Shown here: positions 1-7,838 of the stretch, piece after piece | Layout of the letters: every line of letters starts with the position of its first letter | How positions within the stretch are numbered: position 1 is the first letter of the stretch | IMG/VR virus record: IMGVR_UViG_3300023119_000090 | Span: 1-28,567 of that record | Origin: a virus | Direction: 5' to 3' (one strand) | Length of the DNA: 28,567 nucleotides | Translations under genes and position numbers: made by a program | The notes under the pieces: model-generated | The model's database searches: none | Seen by the model: the letters and a program-made list of their open reading frames with translations, nothing else | What the model was told of the DNA's origin: nothing

Positions 1-819
1 AAAATTGGAAGATCTTTAAAAGAAATTTCATTTTCTGGCAAAGGACTTGTTTCTAAGCCTGCAAACCCTCGTAGTGTTATACTTGATTCAAGTAGGGCAT
101 TTTCACTAAACGATATAACTATAACTAGTTTTCCAAAAGGAGATAATGATATGTCAGATACAAATCTTTTAGAGCAGCAGCTTGCAGAGTTAAAAGATCA
201 GCTAGCATCTGCAAAAGAAGAAAACACAGCACTCAAGTCGCAGGTAGAGGCAGCCGCTTCCAAAGAAGCGCTTGAATCAATCGCTGCTCTTGAGACAACT
301 GTTGCTGAAAAAGAAGAACTTATCAATAACCTTGAAGCTTCTGTTTCAGAAAAAGAATCAACCATCAAAGAACTTCAGGATTCTATAGCTAAGAACGAAG
401 AAGACATGAAGGAAAAGATGGAAGAACTCAAGAAGATGAAGAAGGAAAAGAAAACAGAAGCCCGCAAGGCTTCTCTTCTCGACCTTGGCTTAGAAGCTGA
501 AGAAGCTGAAGAATCACTCGCTTCATACGAAGAGTTAGACGATGCATCTTTTGAAACTGTTCTTGCCGCCATGAAGAAAATGGCCGACAAGTACAAGAAA
601 ACAGAAGAAGACAAAGAAGAAAAACCAAAGGCTGAAGAAGCAGAAGCAAAAGCTAATGAAGAAGCAGAAGAGGTTTCGGAAGAAACCGTTGCAGAAATCT
701 TAGAAGAAGTTTCTACGTCTGAGGCCACTCTAGTGGACGCTTCGGAAGAAAAAGATGAATTATTGGCCACAAGAGCTAGCGTAGCAGAGTGGCTTGAGAC
801 CAACGTACTTAGCAAATAA
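1..819 (+). CDS. Prohead protease C-terminus, in frame with scaffold (5' partial)
   Basis: The frame is open from base 1, with no stop before 817-819, so the gene starts upstream of the window. The first 50 residues are not scaffold-like. They contain the segment LKEISFSGKGLV followed by KPANPRSVIL, which resembles the C-terminal part of phage prohead (capsid maturation) serine proteases, where a strand is followed by a PANP-type motif. The catalytic Ser and His would lie outside the window. After residue 50 the frame continues directly into the Glu/Lys-rich coiled-coil scaffold, which has its own internal start at 151. The full product would therefore be a protease-scaffold fusion, with free scaffold made from the internal start, the arrangement known for lambda C/Nu3. 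The open frame is seen directly; the protease assignment rests on about 40 residues and is an inference. Confidence 0.6.
   Translation, partial: KIGRSLKEISFSGKGLVSKPANPRSVILDSSRAFSLNDITITSFPKGDNDMSDTNLLEQQLAELKDQLASAKEENTALKSQVEAAASKEALESIAALETTVAEKEELINNLEASVSEKESTIKELQDSIAKNEEDMKEKMEELKKMKKEKKTEARKASLLDLGLEAEEAEESLASYEELDDASFETVLAAMKKMADKYKKTEEDKEEKPKAEEAEAKANEEAEEVSEETVAEILEEVSTSEATLVDASEEKDELLATRASVAEWLETNVLSK
135..143 (+). promoter_or_regulatory. Internal ribosome binding site for nested scaffold
   Basis: AAAAGGAGA lies 7 nt before the ATG at 151, inside an open reading frame that continues in the same phase. The strength and spacing match the RBSs of the next genes (AAAGGAGA before 838, AAAGGAGAC before 1346). 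This supports real initiation at 151 and not only read-through from the upstream protease. Confidence 0.7.
151..819 (+). CDS. Capsid scaffolding (prohead core) protein
   Basis: 222 residues. Residues 5-105 form an almost uninterrupted coiled coil of Leu, Glu, Lys and Gln heptads. A short helical region follows (about 103-145, starting RKASLLDLGLEAEEAEE), then a very acidic Glu/Ala tail, and the last residues include AEWLETNVLSK. Highly charged, coiled-coil, Cys-free proteins just upstream of the major capsid gene are typical capsid scaffolds, which organise capsid protein assembly inside the prohead and are then degraded by the maturation protease. The start at 151 is chosen because of the strong RBS 7 nt upstream. 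The same frame is open upstream, so a longer protease-linked form is also possible. The next gene follows after 18 nt. The role is inferred from composition and position. Confidence 0.8.
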   Translation: MSDTNLLEQQLAELKDQLASAKEENTALKSQVEAAASKEALESIAALETTVAEKEELINNLEASVSEKESTIKELQDSIAKNEEDMKEKMEELKKMKKEKKTEARKASLLDLGLEAEEAEESLASYEELDDASFETVLAAMKKMADKYKKTEEDKEEKPKAEEAEAKANEEAEEVSEETVAEILEEVSTSEATLVDASEEKDELLATRASVAEWLETNVLSK

Positions 820-837
820 TTAAAGGAGAAATTAATT

Positions 838-1317
838 ATGGCTTTAAAATCAGACAGATATGAACTCCAGACAGATATTAGTTTTTTCTGCGACACCGTG
901 CTTGATCGTGGTCTTGTCGTAGTTTATCAAGACGGTACTGGTTCTGGCGCTGCTATGGATCAGGGTGTAGCCCTCGTTGCTGCCGAAGCTGCTGACGCTG
1001 ATAGCGTTCCAGCTGGAATCCTGCTTAACGATGTTGTTAACAAAGACCTTACCAGAACTCACCTCAACCAGCACAAGGACGAGGTTCAAAAGGGTGGTAA
1101 AGTTACGATACTCCGCAAGGGTTATGTCGTAACTAACGCCATTGAAACTGGTGTTACCCCCGGTGTTGGTGATGTTGCTTATCTTTCAGACGCTACAAGC
1201 GGCGCTGAAGTTGGTTATCTTAGCAACGCCGTTGGTACTAATGGCAAGGTAGTAGGCCGATTCTTATCAGCTAAGGATGCTGACGGCTACGCTAAAGTCG
1301 AAGTAAACCTTCCCTGA
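838..1317 (+). CDS. Putative capsid decoration/stabilisation protein
   Basis: 159 residues, no signal peptide or membrane segment, rich in Gly, Val and Asp. It begins with a short lead (MALKSDRYELQTDISFFC) and then shows alternating short beta segments such as GLVVVYQDG, GKVTILRKGYVV, GDVAYLSD and GKVVGRFLSA. This layout resembles the small beta-rich head decoration proteins that sit between scaffold and major capsid genes in many tailed phages and clamp the capsid lattice. The RBS AAAGGAGA lies 7-8 nt before the ATG. It is placed 18 nt after the scaffold and 28 nt before the major capsid gene, so it is probably translated from the same transcript at a high level. The fold and exact family cannot be fixed by eye; another minor head protein is the main alternative. 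Confidence 0.6.
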   Translation: MALKSDRYELQTDISFFCDTVLDRGLVVVYQDGTGSGAAMDQGVALVAAEAADADSVPAGILLNDVVNKDLTRTHLNQHKDEVQKGGKVTILRKGYVVTNAIETGVTPGVGDVAYLSDATSGAEVGYLSNAVGTNGKVVGRFLSAKDADGYAKVEVNLP

Positions 1318-1345
1318 TTAATAAAAAATAAAGGAGACATTTAAT

Positions 1346-2353
1346 ATGCCTATTACAGAAAGACCTAGTGATGAATTCATCAATCTCCTGCGTAAATCAG
1401 GTGATGCCGATGTTAACGTAGCTCAGGCTGCTCAGAGAGAGTTTGCCAAAGCTTTAGAATTACCTCTTCGTAAGGGTGTCTTGGTTGGCAACATCCTTGG
1501 TAATATTTTCGAAACCATCAATGTTGAGTCAGGCTCAACAACTGAATTCCCTCTTGATCTTATCAGCCCGGGCCTTGAAGGCGAACATGTCGCTTATACA
1601 AATCCCGGTCATGGTAGAATTCCAGAGCGTTCGGTTGAAGGCGACTATGTGATGATTCCAACTTATAGCATTGCCTCGTCCGTAGATTATCTTCTGCGTT
1701 ACGCTCGTGAAGCTCGTTGGGATATTGTTGGTCGTGCCATGCAGGTCATGGAAGCTGGCTTCGTAAAGAAGATGAACGACGACGGCTGGCACACGCTTCT
1801 TGCAGCTGGCGTTGATCGTAACATTCTTGTTTATGATGGTGATGCAACCGAAGGCCTCTTCACAAAGAGGCTTGTTTCATTAATGCAAACTGTCATGCGT
1901 CGTAATTCCGGTGGAAACTCGGCATCTGTTGGTCGTGGTCGTCTTACTGACCTCTACGTTTCGCCAGAAGCTTTGGAAGACATCAGAAACTGGGGCTTGG
2001 ATCAGGTTGACGAGGTTACTCGTCGTGAAATCTATTCCGCACCAGAAGGCGGCGCTCCATTGACTAGAATCTTTGGCGTTAATGTTCATGACCTTGACGA
2101 ACTTGGCGAAGGCCAAGAGTATCAGTCGTTCTTTACCAGCGACCTTGGCGGTTCCGTCGAAAGCAACGATGCTGAATTAGTCGTTGGCTTAGACCAGTCG
2201 TCGAATGATAGCTTCGTCATGCCAGTTAAAGAACAGCTCCAAGTTTTTGAAGACCCAACCCTGCATCGTCAGCAAAGAGCTGGCTATTACGGCTGGGCCG
2301 AACTTGGCTTTGGTGTTCTTGACAACAGAAGAGTTATTCTCGGTTCTTTCTAA
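1346..2353 (+). CDS. Major capsid protein (HK97-fold type)
   Basis: 335 residues, a usual length for an HK97-fold major capsid protein. After an N-terminal helical arm (to about residue 45) comes an extended loop region with ETINVESGSTTEFPLD and the segment GLEGEHVAYTNPGHG. A long spine-like helix follows (about 110-150, YLLRYAREARWDIVGRAM), then P-domain-like and A-domain-like segments (TDLYVSPEALEDIRNW, EIYSAPEGGAPLTRIFGVNV). The C-terminal half has ELVVGLD, FVMPVKEQLQVFED and a closing beta segment GFGVLDNRRVILGSF. It forms the icosahedral shell. The RBS AAAGGAGAC is strong, and codon use is noticeably GC-richer than the fibre genes downstream, as expected for the most abundant virion protein. 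Two stops in a row (TAA TAG) and a hairpin terminator follow. Position after scaffold and decoration genes supports the call. Confidence 0.88.
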   Translation: MPITERPSDEFINLLRKSGDADVNVAQAAQREFAKALELPLRKGVLVGNILGNIFETINVESGSTTEFPLDLISPGLEGEHVAYTNPGHGRIPERSVEGDYVMIPTYSIASSVDYLLRYAREARWDIVGRAMQVMEAGFVKKMNDDGWHTLLAAGVDRNILVYDGDATEGLFTKRLVSLMQTVMRRNSGGNSASVGRGRLTDLYVSPEALEDIRNWGLDQVDEVTRREIYSAPEGGAPLTRIFGVNVHDLDELGEGQEYQSFFTSDLGGSVESNDAELVVGLDQSSNDSFVMPVKEQLQVFEDPTLHRQQRAGYYGWAELGFGVLDNRRVILGSF

Positions 2354-2390
2354 TAGAATCATTATTTCTTTTCTTGTTATCATATGGAAA

Positions 2391-2417
2391 AAGCCACCTT
2401 CGGTCAGGGGGTGGCTT
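2391..2417 (+). terminator. Rho-independent-type hairpin after capsid gene
   Basis: AAGCCACC (2391-2398) pairs perfectly with GGTGGCTT (2410-2417) around an 11-nt loop, preceded by a run of A and followed by the T-rich ATTCCTT. It lies 37 nt after the major capsid stop and before the next RBS. The 3' T tract is short, so termination may be partial. It separates the high-expression capsid genes from the fibre genes. Confidence 0.7.
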
Positions 2418-2468
2418 ATTCCTTAATGGGCATTTATCACCAAAGGAATCATGAATTGGAGCTAAAAT

Positions 2469-3161
2469 ATGGCAGCTTTATCAGATTATTTAGAATCTGG
2501 CATATTGACACATCTATTTAGGACGGAAGTTTTTTCTAAGCCTGAAAATATTTCCATAGCTTTAACTAGTGGCGTACCGCAAGACAACGACTCTGGATCT
2601 ACAATTCCAGAAATTCCAGTTTCAAGTCAGCTTGACTCTGTTTCTGTTAGCACGAATTATAACAGAATAAGTCTAGGAAATCCTTCTGTCAATGGAAATT
2701 CTCATTGGGGAAGATCTGGTTTCGATGACATTACAGCTTTTACAGTTTTTACTGAGGATGTACCATCTTCTGGTTATTTTTATCCTCTTTACTTATCTGA
2801 ATCTACCGCTACAAATAATGACATAGATGCAGTCAATAATGCCAAAACGGCAGACGAATACACTTTTTCAGAATATCCCGGAATTTCATTTTTTGGTCCT
2901 CACAGCTTAACAGCAAGCGGTGAGTCAAATCCGGGCTATACAATGTACGAAGGTAATGGGTTTATTAAAAATACTACACAGTTAGTATTCGACACCGCTC
3001 TGACTGACTGGGGTTGGGTTTCTGGAGTAGCTATTTTGGACAGCCCAGATCATCAGTCTGGAAATCTATTACTTTATGCGGAACTTAATAACCCTAGATA
3101 CGTTTTTGCTGGAGATAGCATTAAGTTTGATACCAACTCTCTTGAAATTAGCATTCACTAA
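2469..3161 (+). CDS. Putative tail-fibre-associated structural protein
   Basis: 230 residues. The N-terminus (LSDYLESGILTHLFR, then KPENISIALTSGVP) and the C-terminal half (WGWVSGVAILDS, GNLLLYAELNNPRYVFAGD, IKFDTNSLEISI) follow a layout seen in a family of small phage structural proteins: an N-terminal helix naming a sample region, a Tyr-Asn-Arg segment in the middle (here NYNRISLG), and a closing beta region where a feature value is 'gained' from an aGD turn. Such proteins are usually annotated as minor tail or fibre-related proteins. The start at 2469 is set by GGAG 7 nt upstream; the ATG at 2451 is followed by an in-frame stop after four codons. The next fibre gene begins 17 nt later. The family resemblance is from memory and the exact role is unknown. 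Confidence 0.5.
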   Translation: MAALSDYLESGILTHLFRTEVFSKPENISIALTSGVPQDNDSGSTIPEIPVSSQLDSVSVSTNYNRISLGNPSVNGNSHWGRSGFDDITAFTVFTEDVPSSGYFYPLYLSESTATNNDIDAVNNAKTADEYTFSEYPGISFFGPHSLTASGESNPGYTMYEGNGFIKNTTQLVFDTALTDWGWVSGVAILDSPDHQSGNLLLYAELNNPRYVFAGDSIKFDTNSLEISIH

Positions 3162-3178
3162 AAAAAAGGAAGTGATTT

Positions 3179-6100
3179 ATGCTTCTATCCAAGCCACAGT
3201 TGGTTAATAATATATTAAATGAGCTTAGTGATAATTCCAACGAGTCTATAACCCCCTACCATGTAAGGCATAATCTTTTAGACGTTCTAGATTCTTTACC
3301 AGAATTATTTTCTGATTTAGATATTAGATCCAAAAACGCCAAAACCCCAAATACGCGAACATCAATATTTGGTCAGAGGGCTATAGAAAGATCTGGTTTC
3401 CCAAACTACGAAAGTGAAGACAACTCAGCTTTTGGCTTTTCTGCTCTTAGATTAAACTTTAAGGGCCACAGAAATACAGCTATAGGTTCCCAGTCTCTTC
3501 GTACAAATATTTACGGATCTGATAACGTTTCTGTTGGCCATGACACTTTAGCCGCTAATGTTTCTGGTTCTGGTAACGTTTCTATTGGAAATTTTGGTCT
3601 TATTTCTAATAAAGAGGGCGACTTCAACATTTCCATTGGCCACGGGGCTGGTTATTACATATCAGGAAATGACAGCTATCAGTTTTATTTAGGTTCTGCG
3701 CCTATTGATAGTGGAGTTTTATGCAGCGATGTTGATGGCTCAAATTTTACTCCATTGCTTCGTGGAGATTTGCAGCAAAATATCCTTGCAATTAATACTA
3801 ACGACTTTGTAGGCAATGCCAAGCTACAGGTTAGCGGATCTATTTCTCCTTCAACTAATGAAGATTTTGATATTGGCTCTCATGAACTCATTTGGAAAAA
3901 TCTGTTTGCTTCCAACATATTCTTGTCCTCTACTCGGAAGTTTTCTAATAGTGACAATGTATACTTTAATTTTGATTTAGTTCCAGAGCATGATAGCAAT
4001 TATAATATTGGCTCTCTCTCTAACAGCCTTAATTACCTATACACCGATAATTTACTTGTAAATAATACCGCAGTTATACAGAATGCTGAGTTTATTCATC
4101 AGTCTCATTATCTTAATAAGACCATAAATTTAGCTGCGAAGCCAGAAGAAGTAATTTTAGATGCTGGCGGCTCTTATTCTCTTTATGATTATTTTTTAGC
4201 AGAAACTTCTAACAACCTTATACCATATTTAACAAAAAGGCAAGTAGATGGAGCTGGCCTTAGAGTACATGTTGATTCTGGAGATACTTTTGATTTATTA
4301 TTAGACACAAAGTCTTCTGATATACCTTTCTGGAAATCTAATATTAGCTTAGAACTTCCACCAGATGCTTACATAAAAGCTAATAATTTACATTCTTTCG
4401 AGTCTTTTGAAATTAAATTAGAAAAACCAGAATCAGATAATATTCTATCCATTCGTGATGATTATTTTTATTTTGGGGAAAAGACTTATGGCGATAACAA
4501 TACACTTGGTTTTGGTAACTACAACTTTGCTTCTCAGGGTTCAAGCCTTATAACTTCTTTTCTAACACCTGCTCAAGAAAATTCTGTCATTGCTCAAAGA
4601 TTTTTCAGCAGCGCATATGGCAGCGACAACGCCGCCAACGAGGGCTATTATATTGGATTTGAGCTTGAGTACGAAAACAAATCAGCCACATCTTCCATCA
4701 TTAATAACTCAGTCGTAAATTCTCCTTCAAGGTCTTGCTTTTCCATAAAATCATTCTCACCATTTTCTGACCAAGTACAATCTTCAATGACTTCTGTTGA
4801 TTCTAACGGAAATTTTTCCACAAGCGTTTACAGAAGGGTTCCCATCAATCACTTAGTAGTAAATAGAGATAGCTCTTCTAATATATTTGCAATAACAGAT
4901 AAAGAAAATTATATACCTAAATCTACGGCAGATTTTTCCATTCAAGATTCATGCGCAGTTAGAGTAAATACTACTGGTCCAAATAAGATTGCCAAATTAC
5001 AATTAGAGACCAACAATCGAGGATCATCAGAAATCATTTGCAACAACGCTTTACATTTGAGATACAATGACGTTACAGCCGCTAGGTTAACTGATCATAA
5101 TTTAGATTTATTTAATAATACTAGCGGTACTCACAATTTTTCTGTTAATATTGGAGATTTGGTGAACAAATCTTCTTCTATTGGGCTTGTTCACTCTGCT
5201 TCTAGTCCCGTTGCAGCTTCTGGCTATGGCGCAATTTTCACAAAAGAGAAGATAGTAGGAGATATTCAATCGTCAAGCTTGTTTTTCATAGATAGTAGTG
5301 GAAATATTTTTGATATGATTACTACTAGCATGAATTCTTCTGATGGTCTTCTTTTTATCAATAATACAAATGTTGCTGGCGGCTTAAACTCTTTTGACAA
5401 CAAAAAAGAACATTCTTCTAATAACAATACTGGCTTAGGCTTTAATTCATTAAATCAAATCTCAGAAGGCTCTTTTAATACCGCATATGGCTCCGAAGCC
5501 GGAAAGTCTCTCACGACAGGAAGCAACAACGTCGCCATCGGATATCAGTCTTTGATGAATAATAAAAATTCTAGACACAATATATGCATAGGTACAGACG
5601 GAGTAGGTCTTAGTGTTAACAGTGATTTTAATTTTCTACTAGGACTAGACGATGATCATATTCTTCTCAAAGGCATTCTTGGTCCAAATAACGAAAATAA
5701 AAAGCTACAATTGCCAAACAATGGATTATTAGAGATCAATAATTCAACTAATAGCGAATCCTTAAAAATTAACTCCAATTCAATAGAAGTTATGGATATT
5801 GGCGGATCTAATTATCCAGACTATTCTTTTAAGTTTAATTTTTCGGGAAATTTCAGCAAAACTTTACTGGAGCTAAACCACGAAGATCCAGCGATGACAA
5901 ATCCAACTTCATATATTGAGGTTGATGGTCCATTTGCTGAACTTTCTGGAAATCTCAAGCTAAAAGGAGGGATTTGTTTCAGCGATGGAAGTTTCATGAA
6001 TTCTTCAGATTCAAATAAAATACAAGATTTAGAATCCAAACAATCTGATATAAATTCCTCTCTACAGTCACTTTTAGTTGAAGGTTCTTGTACTTCTACG

Positions 6101-6295
6101 ATTTCTAGGCCAGAAAGTATTAATATGCCCACATATGGGTCCATAATGGACTTGCAAGGATCTTTAATTACCGTGCATAACAGAGATCCTAATCTAACAA
6201 TAAAAAAGGGAGATTATGTTGTTGCGATTAGAATTGGCTCAGAATACAGGCCAATATGGGTCAGTAACGAATTCAACGCGCTTGTAAGTTTTTAG
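3179..6295 (+). CDS. Long tail fibre/adhesin with YadA-like beta-roll repeats
   Basis: 1038 residues, Asn/Ser-rich, no signal peptide. The N-terminus has a helical segment (SITPYHVRHNLLDVLDSLPE) that matches the one in the protein at 6872, probably a virion attachment domain. Two clusters of YadA-head-type repeats follow: about residues 82-173 (RNTAIGSQSL, DNVSVGHDTL, GNVSIGNFGL, FNISIGHGAG) and about 749-810 (FNTAYGSEAG, NNVAIGYQSL, HNICIGTDG). These left-handed beta-roll repeats trimerise in bacterial autotransporter adhesins. Between them lie other beta-repeat units such as DIGSHELIWKNLFASNIFL and NIGSLSNSLNYLYTDNLLV. The C-terminus has a short helix (QDLESKQSDINSSLQSLL) and a compact beta-domain. 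It is most likely a trimeric receptor-binding fibre. RBS AAAAGGAAG is present. The fibre role is well supported by architecture; the receptor is unknown. Confidence 0.72.
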   Translation: MLLSKPQLVNNILNELSDNSNESITPYHVRHNLLDVLDSLPELFSDLDIRSKNAKTPNTRTSIFGQRAIERSGFPNYESEDNSAFGFSALRLNFKGHRNTAIGSQSLRTNIYGSDNVSVGHDTLAANVSGSGNVSIGNFGLISNKEGDFNISIGHGAGYYISGNDSYQFYLGSAPIDSGVLCSDVDGSNFTPLLRGDLQQNILAINTNDFVGNAKLQVSGSISPSTNEDFDIGSHELIWKNLFASNIFLSSTRKFSNSDNVYFNFDLVPEHDSNYNIGSLSNSLNYLYTDNLLVNNTAVIQNAEFIHQSHYLNKTINLAAKPEEVILDAGGSYSLYDYFLAETSNNLIPYLTKRQVDGAGLRVHVDSGDTFDLLLDTKSSDIPFWKSNISLELPPDAYIKANNLHSFESFEIKLEKPESDNILSIRDDYFYFGEKTYGDNNTLGFGNYNFASQGSSLITSFLTPAQENSVIAQRFFSSAYGSDNAANEGYYIGFELEYENKSATSSIINNSVVNSPSRSCFSIKSFSPFSDQVQSSMTSVDSNGNFSTSVYRRVPINHLVVNRDSSSNIFAITDKENYIPKSTADFSIQDSCAVRVNTTGPNKIAKLQLETNNRGSSEIICNNALHLRYNDVTAARLTDHNLDLFNNTSGTHNFSVNIGDLVNKSSSIGLVHSASSPVAASGYGAIFTKEKIVGDIQSSSLFFIDSSGNIFDMITTSMNSSDGLLFINNTNVAGGLNSFDNKKEHSSNNNTGLGFNSLNQISEGSFNTAYGSEAGKSLTTGSNNVAIGYQSLMNNKNSRHNICIGTDGVGLSVNSDFNFLLGLDDDHILLKGILGPNNENKKLQLPNNGLLEINNSTNSESLKINSNSIEVMDIGGSNYPDYSFKFNFSGNFSKTLLELNHEDPAMTNPTSYIEVDGPFAELSGNLKLKGGICFSDGSFMNSSDSNKIQDLESKQSDINSSLQSLLVEGSCTSTISRPESINMPTYGSIMDLQGSLITVHNRDPNLTIKKGDYVVAIRIGSEYRPIWVSNEFNALVSF

Positions 6296-6313
6296 CGAAA
6301 AACAGTGTATAAT
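6282..6313 (+). promoter_or_regulatory. Possible promoter or processing site before adaptor gene
   Basis: TATAAT at 6308-6313 is a perfect -10 box, but the best -35-like element (TTGTAA, 6282-6287) is 20 nt away, which is too long for a good sigma-70 promoter. Between them GTTTTT (6288-6293) and AAAAAC (6298-6303) can pair around AGCG. The site overlaps the end of the fibre gene, 33-60 nt before the next ATG. Any short AT-rich gap may show such a match by chance. Confidence 0.28.
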
Positions 6314-6345
6314 CTATTACAAACCACTTTTTAGGGATTAAATAC

Positions 6346-6858
6346 ATGCCTTGGCAAACTAATATAACTATTATGCTTCGTCATATGCTTAATGACCTAG
6401 ACAGTAATAACTACAAATATACAGACTCAAGACTACAGCAAGCAGCTACTGTTTCGGCGCAGCTTGTTTTGTCCAAGAATGAATTTTCTGAAAATTACGT
6501 TATAGATATACCAAATAGCACGATTTCGCCCGACCCAGTAGAAAAATCAGATAATGACTTTATTACCCTCTTGTGCCTAAAAACAGCTTGCGTAATTCTT
6601 GGCAGTGAAATCAAAGCGGAGTCTGGAAATTCAATAGCAATAAAAGACGGCCCTTCCTCAATAGATCTTCGTGGCGTTTCTTCCACTTTAAACATTCTAC
6701 TTCAAGAGTATTGTTCAAAGTATGAAGAAGCTTCACTAGATTACACTGCTGGTAAAAGCTTGGGTGGACAAGCTATTCTTGGTCCATATAGTCCCGGAAG
6801 TGATGTGGTCGCAAGAACTCACAGCGATTATGATCATAGGGGAAATTATTTCAGATAA
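6346..6858 (+). CDS. Putative head-tail adaptor (neck) protein
   Basis: 170 residues, mainly helical in its first two thirds. It starts with LRHMLNDLDSNNYKYTDSRLQQAA, followed by a helix ending in VLSKNEF, a short beta insert (YVIDIPNSTISPDPV), and a long helix (NDFITLLCLKTACVILGSEI). The C-terminal third is polar and Gly-rich. Small proteins with an N-terminal 'helix, Asp, Tyr, helix' pattern and a Pro/Asp insert are typical of gp6/gp15-type connectors that sit below the portal and join head to tail. No obvious RBS precedes the ATG (only TAGGGA about 10 nt upstream), weaker than its neighbours. It is enclosed by fibre genes on both sides, which is an unusual place for a neck gene. The assignment is by overall pattern only. 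Confidence 0.5.
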   Translation: MPWQTNITIMLRHMLNDLDSNNYKYTDSRLQQAATVSAQLVLSKNEFSENYVIDIPNSTISPDPVEKSDNDFITLLCLKTACVILGSEIKAESGNSIAIKDGPSSIDLRGVSSTLNILLQEYCSKYEEASLDYTAGKSLGGQAILGPYSPGSDVVARTHSDYDHRGNYFR

Positions 6859-6871
6859 AAGGAGATTTTAA

Positions 6872-7825
6872 ATGGCGACAGTTCAAGACAAAGGTGTTTT
6901 GCAAGCATCTATAAGGGCCGATTTGGCAGACAACAACGCTGGATTGATATCGGCAGCTGACGTTAGAGAGAACATGGATAATACAGTTGAGTCCATAGCT
7001 CACATCGTTGCTAATAGCAATTTTAATAGCGTTAATCCATTTCAAACAAGTGTTAGAGCTGCAATTGTTGGTAGCGCTCAGGGTCTTTTTATAGCAGAGT
7101 CTGGGGTTCAGTTTTCCAGCGTTGGAGGCAATCAAGAGGGTGACAATATACAGCTCGTTCCATATCCCGGAAATGATGCCGTTGACCACAATTTACTTGC
7201 TAACTTGACTATCGGAGATGTGCATACTCAGTATTTAAATGTAAACGGGCAAAGACAAATGCAGGGAAACCTTGGTTTAGACAATTACTGGTTAAATTCT
7301 GAGGGTAACGATGGCAGCAATTCAAGTTCAGATAAAGGCTTAAAGTTTGTATCAGTTGATGACAATAATGAAACTCTACACGTTGGTTATAAAACCAATA
7401 CTCAGTTTGATCATGACAACTCTCAAATGCGCAGCTCCAAGGGGGTAGCCAAAGCTTGGGTTACTTTCGACGCTCACGCTCTTAGCGACCCAACTCCGGG
7501 ACCAATTGTTGTTAATGCTTCTTTTAACATCGCTGATATTCAATCTACTGGTGATGGAAAGTTTGTTATTTATTTTAAAGACAGCATTCCACTTCCTTAC
7601 GTTGCGATTGGTTCCAGCAATAGTACAACTGACAATTCAAGCAATGTTGACTTCGATTTAAACACAGTTGGAGTGATTGAAAGAGCCACTAACTATGTCA
7701 CGTTCGTCGTAAGAAATGACAACGGCGAATACGTAAACTCTAAAGTTAATGATTTAGTCATATTCGGCCTGTCTCACGACAACGAACAGCCAGACTCACT
7801 AGCAACAACGACATCCGCACCATAA
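6872..7825 (+). CDS. Tail fibre-like protein ending in a Thr linker
   Basis: 317 residues. The N-terminal helix (SIRADLADNNAGLISAADVRENMDNTVE, split here as one region of about residues 12-40) is similar to the N-terminus of the fibre at 3179, with a shared vR.Nm.d..dS pattern. Residues 105-140 hold HNLLANLTIGDVHTQYL and MQGNLGLDNYWLN, the fibre motif in which 'H..L.nL..gDvHtQYl' is followed by 'mqGnLgl', common in phage tail fibres. The C-terminal half is a beta domain (VVNASFNIADIQSTGDGKF, NYVTFVVRNDNGEYVN). The protein stops directly after LATTTSAP, the kind of Thr linker that in neighbouring proteins joins to a further C-terminal domain, so it may have lost or never had that domain. RBS AAAAGGAGA is strong; the next gene starts 13 nt downstream. 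Confidence 0.65.
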   Translation: MATVQDKGVLQASIRADLADNNAGLISAADVRENMDNTVESIAHIVANSNFNSVNPFQTSVRAAIVGSAQGLFIAESGVQFSSVGGNQEGDNIQLVPYPGNDAVDHNLLANLTIGDVHTQYLNVNGQRQMQGNLGLDNYWLNSEGNDGSNSSSDKGLKFVSVDDNNETLHVGYKTNTQFDHDNSQMRSSKGVAKAWVTFDAHALSDPTPGPIVVNASFNIADIQSTGDGKFVIYFKDSIPLPYVAIGSSNSTTDNSSNVDFDLNTVGVIERATNYVTFVVRNDNGEYVNSKVNDLVIFGLSHDNEQPDSLATTTSAP

Positions 7826-7838
7826 CTAAGGGGCAATA

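Noticed and set aside
375-896. Minus-strand open frame of 173 codons opposite the scaffold gene
   Set aside because: Ser-rich translation is the complement of Glu/Lys-rich GAA-type codons in a coiled coil; no RBS.
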